Source: Corallococcus coralloides DSM 2259
GTDB taxonomy: Bacteria > Myxococcota > Myxococcia > Myxococcales > Myxococcaceae
Length of the DNA: 64,000 nt
Assembly (NCBI RefSeq): GCF_000255295.1
Contig: NC_017030.1
Coordinates: forward strand, 744,001 to 808,000
Reading direction: 5' to 3'
Part shown: piece by piece, positions 59,856 through 64,000 of the stretch
Position numbering within the stretch: position 1 is the stretch's first letter
Layout of the letters: each line of letters starts with the position of its first letter
Notes under the pieces: model-generated
Told to the model about the DNA's origin: nothing
The model's input: the letters and a program-made list of their open reading frames with translations, nothing else
Database searches by the model: none
Made by a program: the position numbers and the translations under genes

Positions 59856-61384
59856 GTGCTCCCTTCCGCCTTCGCTTCTCCGGTCCCCCCATGATGCGCT
59901 CCGCCCTTGCCGCGCTGCTGTTCACCTCCGCGTGCGCGACCACGCCGGCGCCCGCTCCCACCGCCGCGCCCACGCCGCCTTCCTCGGCGCCGGAGACCCC
60001 GGCCACGCCCGCGCCCGCGGTCCCGCTGTCCACGAAGGGCGTGACGCTGCCGGAGACGACCTCCGTCACGCTGAAGAACGGCGTGCGGTTGCTCCTCGTG
60101 GAGAAGCACGAGCTGCCGCTGGTGTCCTTCAGCGCGTGGCTCAAGGGCGGCGCCGTCACCGACCCCGCGGGCAAGGAGGGCCTGGCCGCGCTCACCGCCG
60201 AGCTGCTCCAGAAGGGCGCGGGCTCCCGCAACGCGCAGCAGTTCGCCGACGCCGTGGACGGCGTGGGCGGCGAGCTGGAGATCACTCCAGGGCGCGAGGC
60301 GCTCGTCCTCAACGGCAGCTTCCAGTCCCGGGACACCGCGCTGATGGTGGAGCTGCTGTCGGACATGCTCGTGCGTCCCCGCTTCGACGCGCAGGAGCTG
60401 GAGAAGGCCCGCGCGCTGCGCGTGTCGGAGATCGCCTCCGCCAAGGACGGCGACCCGCGCGCGCTCATCGGCGTGTACTTCAACGCCTTCCATTTCCCTT
60501 CGCACCCGTACGGCGGATCCGCGGTGGGCAGTGAGGCGTCGCTGCCGGGCATCAGCCGGAGCGACGTGCTCGGCTGGGCGAAGGCGAACCTGGGCGGGGA
60601 CCGGCTCATCCTCTCCGTCGTGGGTGACTTCGACGCGAAGCAGCTGGCCGCGAAGCTGGAGGCCGCGCTGGGCGGATGGGCCCCGGCGGCACAGCCGCTC
60701 GCCCCGGTGCCTCCCACCGCGCCCACGAAGGGCCGCCACGTGCTGCTGGTGGACAAGCCCGACGCCACCCAGACCTACTTCGCCATTGGCAACACGGGCA
60801 TCCGCCGCACCGACCCGGACCGCGTCGTGGCGGAGCTGGGCAACACCGTGCTGGGCGGCCGCTTCACCTCGCTGCTCAACACCGAGCTGCGCGTGAAGAC
60901 CGGCCTCACCTACGGTGCGCGCTCCGCGCTGGCCACGGCGCTCCAGCCCGGCACCGTCACCCTCACGTCGTATACCCAGACGGCTTCCACGGGCCGTGCC
61001 ATCGACCTGGCACTGGATGTGCTCGCGCGCTACCGCCAGGACGGCATGGATGACGCCATGCTCGCCTCCGCCAAGGCCTACGTGCTGGGGCAGTTCCCGC
61101 CGACGCTGGAGACCGGGGAGCAGCTGGCCATGAAGCTGTCGGAGCTGGCCTTCTTCGGCATGGGCGAACAGGACGTGAACGGGTTCGCGGACGCCGTGTC
61201 CGCCTCCACCCGTGGCAGCGTCCACACCGTGCTCCAGCGCGTCCTGCCCGCCCAGGAGGACCTGACGTTCGTCCTCATCGGCAAGGCGGAGGCCCTGCGC
61301 GACGTGGCCCGCAAGTACGGTCCCGTCACGGAGATGAAGATCTCCGACAAGCGCTTCGCCCCGCCACCGGCGCCGGCGCGGTAG
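59852..61384 (+). CDS. M16-family protein, non-catalytic partner subunit (lipoprotein)
   Basis: The 510-residue partner overlaps the preceding gene by the ATGA start-stop. It has an M16 fold, but at the position of HxxEH the sequence reads [16 protein letters not shown], so the zinc ligands are missing, as in the beta subunits of M16 heterodimers. The Arg/Tyr pair near the end of the fold is recognisable ([13 protein letters not shown]). A lipobox (FTSAC) after an internal [10 protein letters not shown] suggests the true translation start may be near 59891, giving an outer- or inner-membrane-anchored subunit. It forms a hetero-complex with the catalytic partner by inference. Confidence 0.9.
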   Translation: MSAPFRLRFSGPPMMRSALAALLFTSACATTPAPAPTAAPTPPSSAPETPATPAPAVPLSTKGVTLPETTSVTLKNGVRLLLVEKHELPLVSFSAWLKGGAVTDPAGKEGLAALTAELLQKGAGSRNAQQFADAVDGVGGELEITPGREALVLNGSFQSRDTALMVELLSDMLVRPRFDAQELEKARALRVSEIASAKDGDPRALIGVYFNAFHFPSHPYGGSAVGSEASLPGISRSDVLGWAKANLGGDRLILSVVGDFDAKQLAAKLEAALGGWAPAAQPLAPVPPTAPTKGRHVLLVDKPDATQTYFAIGNTGIRRTDPDRVVAELGNTVLGGRFTSLLNTELRVKTGLTYGARSALATALQPGTVTLTSYTQTASTGRAIDLALDVLARYRQDGMDDAMLASAKAYVLGQFPPTLETGEQLAMKLSELAFFGMGEQDVNGFADAVSASTRGSVHTVLQRVLPAQEDLTFVLIGKAEALRDVARKYGPVTEMKISDKRFAPPPAPAR

Positions 61385-61396
61385 ATGTCAGACGCA

Positions 61397-61426
61397 GGTG
61401 GGCGCAAGCCTTGAATTGCGCCCACC
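61397..61426 (+). terminator. Terminator after the M16 gene pair
   Basis: GGTGGGCGCAA (61397-61407) and TTGCGCCCACC (61416-61426) are perfect 11-bp complements with an 8-nt loop. GGAATTACCCATCAAAAACC follows; there is no T-run in the plus direction, so a Rho-assisted or structural role is possible. Confidence 0.65.
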
Positions 61427-61547
61427 GGAATTACCCATCAAAAACCAAATAACCAGCAAGTCAGACCCTTCGCGTATAGCTTGGCGGTGTCTGGTCGGGG
61501 CCGGGACCGGACAAACACTGCCAAATTCCTGTCACGAAGGGGCATCC

Positions 61548-63164
61548 ATGTCCTTGCGACGTCTGTCTTTGTTGCTCGTCCCCACCTGCGCGGCCTGGCT
61601 GGGCTGCGGCGAAGCTCCGCCTCCCTCCGAGGAGGTGAACCCTCCCGGAATCGCCATGGACCCCCGCGAGGGGACCGCGGTCATCACCAACGAGGACATG
61701 CTGCCGGGCTGTGGTGAGCCCGATGCGGGCTCCGGTCCGGTGGACGCGGGCACGTCCGTGCTGGTGACGGCGGACACGCGCTTCCACTCCAGCGCCGGGG
61801 TGACGCGGGTGCCCCAGAACCTGGCCGGCCGCGACCTGGAGATCCTCGTCCCCAACGGCGTCTCCTTCGACCGGTACACCGGCACGCCGGTGGCGGGGGG
61901 CATGCGCTTCGACAACGTTCCGGACGGTGAGTACTTCCTGCGCTCGAGCCGGCACTACTTCCTGACGCGCGAGCGCCGCTTCGACCTGGGCGTCAACCGC
62001 ATTGGCCGGCCGGACGCCGTCTACGTGCCCGTCACCGAAACCCCCATGTCGGCGGAGCTCTTCAACCTGGCGCCCTGGCAGGACTATGCGTCCATCTCCG
62101 AGCCGGGCAGCTCCGTGCAGCTCATCAGCGCGGACGTGGACCTCTACAGCACGACGTACCTGTGGGCCCAGGCCGGTGACACGTCCATCGTCGACCCGTA
62201 CGCCTCCGCGTACTTCAGCACCGGCTACGGGGCGCCCGTCCTGGATGCGTCGAAGGGCGACCGCATCTACGTGAACCAGTTCAACTCCGTGCAGGCCGGC
62301 ACGCTGCCGAGCGGCGGGCCCCTGGCGTACCAGTCCGTGGTGAGCAGCGCGCACCTGCCGTCGTTCTCGTTCACGCCGGACGGCACCACTTCGCTGCCGA
62401 TCGAGGCTACGTTGGCGCCCGTGACGCAGACGCCCTTCTCCATGGAATGGCGCCTGAACGAGTTCGCCCGTTGGCGCTCGGATGCGAACCCCAGCGGCAT
62501 CCTCAACTATCCCTCGCTGTCGCTGGTGCCCGCGCCGTTCGGCTACCAGTCCGGCTGGGTGGGCTACCAGGGAGAGCTCTTCAACATGTGGCTGCCGCGC
62601 GGCGAGAATGGCGTCATCGCGAGCCGGCTCGCCTACGGCAATCCCTACCCGTCCAACTGGGGCGTGATCGGTTCCGTCGGCTATTCGTTCCGGTCCGCGA
62701 CGCCCGTCGCCGTGGGGAACCGGCTCCACTACCCCAGCGGCAACATCTACGTCACCGACCGGCTGGACCACCTCATCGCCGGTCCCATCCAGCCGCCCGT
62801 TTCGCCGCCGCGGGATCTGCGCATTGACGGGGTGGATGCCTATGTGTCGCGCGTCGTGGGCTCCAACCAGCCGGTCATCGACTGGCGAGCCCCTGTCATG
62901 GGCACGCCCCGGCACTACACCGTGTCCGTCATCCAGCTGATCGACACCTACGCGGCCAACCCGACGTTCCGCTTCTATGTGCCCGGTGACCGGACCCAGG
63001 TCCGCCTGCCGCCGGGCCTGCTGCTGCCCGGGACGACCTACTACGTGCGCGTGATGGCGGACAGCTCGCCGAACTACGAGCCCTCGCGCGCCCCGTACGT
63101 CACCGCGGAGCTGCTCCCCACGGCCACCGCGGACACGTTCAGCGCCGTCTTCACCACGCCGTAG
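61548..63164 (+). CDS. Large lipoprotein with C-terminal Fn3-like domain
   Basis: The 538-residue protein has a lipoprotein signal (RRLSLLLVPTCAAWLGC). The mature part begins with a Pro/Glu linker, then a beta-rich region with many aromatic and Asn/Asp turns (FDNVPDGEYFLRSSRHYFL, YASISEPGSSVQLISADVD). The final 100 residues form a fibronectin type III-like unit (QPVIDWRAPVMGTPRHYTVSVIQL, PGTTYYVRVMADSSPNY). No catalytic motif was recognised; a carbohydrate-binding or adhesive surface role is plausible. The AAGGGG upstream supports the ATG at 61548. Confidence 0.8.
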   Translation: MSLRRLSLLLVPTCAAWLGCGEAPPPSEEVNPPGIAMDPREGTAVITNEDMLPGCGEPDAGSGPVDAGTSVLVTADTRFHSSAGVTRVPQNLAGRDLEILVPNGVSFDRYTGTPVAGGMRFDNVPDGEYFLRSSRHYFLTRERRFDLGVNRIGRPDAVYVPVTETPMSAELFNLAPWQDYASISEPGSSVQLISADVDLYSTTYLWAQAGDTSIVDPYASAYFSTGYGAPVLDASKGDRIYVNQFNSVQAGTLPSGGPLAYQSVVSSAHLPSFSFTPDGTTSLPIEATLAPVTQTPFSMEWRLNEFARWRSDANPSGILNYPSLSLVPAPFGYQSGWVGYQGELFNMWLPRGENGVIASRLAYGNPYPSNWGVIGSVGYSFRSATPVAVGNRLHYPSGNIYVTDRLDHLIAGPIQPPVSPPRDLRIDGVDAYVSRVVGSNQPVIDWRAPVMGTPRHYTVSVIQLIDTYAANPTFRFYVPGDRTQVRLPPGLLLPGTTYYVRVMADSSPNYEPSRAPYVTAELLPTATADTFSAVFTTP

Positions 63165-63182
63165 TCCCGGCGTGGCGGCCCG

Positions 63183-64000
63183 CTACCGCGCAGGCTGGCG
63201 GTGGCGGGCCATGCACTGCTGGTAGCGGGCGTCCACCGACTTCGCGAACCACGCGGTGGAGCGCTCCCCGCTCAGCTTCACGCTCTTGAGCGTCACCTGG
63301 GGCAGCTGGGCGTAGGCGGGCGCCTGTCCCATCCGGTTCGCGTACACGCGCTTCACCGCCAGGTACGTGTCCGTCTTCTCGAGGTCCGCCGTCTTCTCCT
63401 CCTTCACGTCCCGGCGCACCCGGCGCTCGCTCAGGTCCGGCGCGTAGCGCTCACGGAAGAGGAGCAGCGCCTTGAGGCTCTGGCTGTCCTCGCCGCGCGG
63501 CTCACCGTCCTTGTCATACAGCTGGAGGTCGCCGTCGGTCGCCAGGGCGACGCCGGTGAGCCGGCTGACCTGGGCCTGGAGCGCGGCGTTGCGCGAGCTG
63601 TAGACGCCGCTGTTGTAGTCCGCGAAGCGGTAGAGCGGTGCGTCGTACGCGGCCTCGAAGCCCAGGAGCCGGGCGGTGCCGTAGCGCACGCCGCCCGCGC
63701 GCGTGTAGAGCGACTCGCGCACCGCCACCGGATCCGCGTCCGGGCCCGCCTTCTCCACCGCGTAGCGCACGCTGACCTGCATGGAGCCCGCGGTGGTGAC
63801 GGGGTTCTGCCCCGCGAACGAGGACGGACCGAACAGCGAGCTGGCCAGGTCCGCGGCCGCGTACGCCGCCGGGTACTCCTCCTCGTAGTACGCCAGCATG
63901 TCCCGGAAGAGCCGGTCCAGGTCCCGTTCCGTGCGCAGGGTGTCCAGCCGCGCCCCGAAGGTGCGCTTCGCCCCCTTCGGCTTCGCCGCGAGCACGTCCC
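63183..64000 (-). CDS. DUF1615-like protein, truncated at the window edge
   Basis: About 272 residues are seen; the frame remains open to base 64000, so the N-terminus lies outside. Features that recall the DUF1615 family are SSFAGQNPVTTAGSMQVSVRYAV and YRFADYNSGVYSSRNAALQAQV, and the C-terminal segment contains KSVKLSGERSTAWFAKSVDARYQQC. The family is thought to be envelope-associated but its function is not established. Assignment is by recall of conserved segments and should be checked. It converges on the large lipoprotein gene with 18 bp between stops. Confidence 0.7.
   Translation of the reverse strand, partial: DVLAAKPKGAKRTFGARLDTLRTERDLDRLFRDMLAYYEEEYPAAYAAADLASSLFGPSSFAGQNPVTTAGSMQVSVRYAVEKAGPDADPVAVRESLYTRAGGVRYGTARLLGFEAAYDAPLYRFADYNSGVYSSRNAALQAQVSRLTGVALATDGDLQLYDKDGEPRGEDSQSLKALLLFRERYAPDLSERRVRRDVKEEKTADLEKTDTYLAVKRVYANRMGQAPAYAQLPQVTLKSVKLSGERSTAWFAKSVDARYQQCMARHRQPAR

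Overview
The window is high-GC (roughly 70%), densely coded bacterial DNA that looks like a chromosomal segment of a fruiting myxobacterium (Myxococcota, Corallococcus/Myxococcus type). That assignment is inference. It rests on the G/C-ending codon bias, the many lipoproteins of unknown function, a Hanks-type Ser/Thr kinase with an N-terminal zinc ribbon, a collagen-like lipoprotein, a eukaryote-like cyclophilin and an RpoH-like alternative sigma factor. I see no insertion sequence, prophage, CRISPR array or rRNA, and no gene-free gap exceeds about 275 bp.

Layout. 0-6 kb: hypothetical genes, two small integral-membrane proteins and an MsbA-like ABC exporter. 6-13.7 kb: a small nuclease-like protein, dnaJ, a translationally coupled lipoprotein pair (LpoA-like periplasmic-binding fold, then a WD40-type propeller), an FNR-type oxidoreductase, a GT51-like protein without the catalytic motif and a RuvC-fold protein. 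13.7-20.2 kb, all minus strand: CpaF-type ATPase, an envelope protein, a glycine-rich collagen-like lipoprotein and a Ser/Thr kinase. 20.3-28 kb: two coupled lipoproteins (one with a JAB-like metal motif), ung, a TPM / duplicated Tim44-zinc-ribbon / secreted-protein operon, a TesB-like thioesterase, an EEP-family phosphohydrolase and a receiver-only response regulator. 28-37.5 kb: exported M24 peptidase, methyltransferase, TPR protein, gyrA, SnoaL-like protein, orphan ABC ATPase behind a perfect palindrome, DUF1232 and scramblase-like proteins. 37.5-49.4 kb: membrane protein, a MerR regulator coupled to a VIT/VWA protein, DUF2721, cyclophilin, an NfeD/slipin operon, small lipoprotein, YtcJ-like amidohydrolase, NhaR-like regulator divergent from a sigma factor, and tRNA-Phe(GAA). 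49.5-56.8 kb: an unusual cassette just beyond the tRNA, holding an NAD-kinase-like protein, a 443-residue protein of no recognised family, and an operon of a class-III (GSA-aminomutase-like) PLP enzyme with two ABC half-exporters. 56.9-64 kb: lipoproteins, an active/inactive M16 peptidase pair and a truncated DUF1615-like gene.

The strongest lead for a poorly described system is the 49.5-56.8 kb cassette. One exporter subunit has Asp-Asp in Walker B and the other has a non-canonical signature (LSLGQ); together these predict one degenerate and one active ATP site, as in TM287/288-type heterodimers. An adjacent PLP enzyme suggests that a modified amine or amino acid is made and exported. The second lead is regulatory: several start codons without a Shine-Dalgarno sequence lie 6-11 nt after a TAnnnT hexamer, which suggests leaderless or very short-leader mRNAs. 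The clearest example is the MerR gene, where a perfect palindrome sits inside a consensus promoter.
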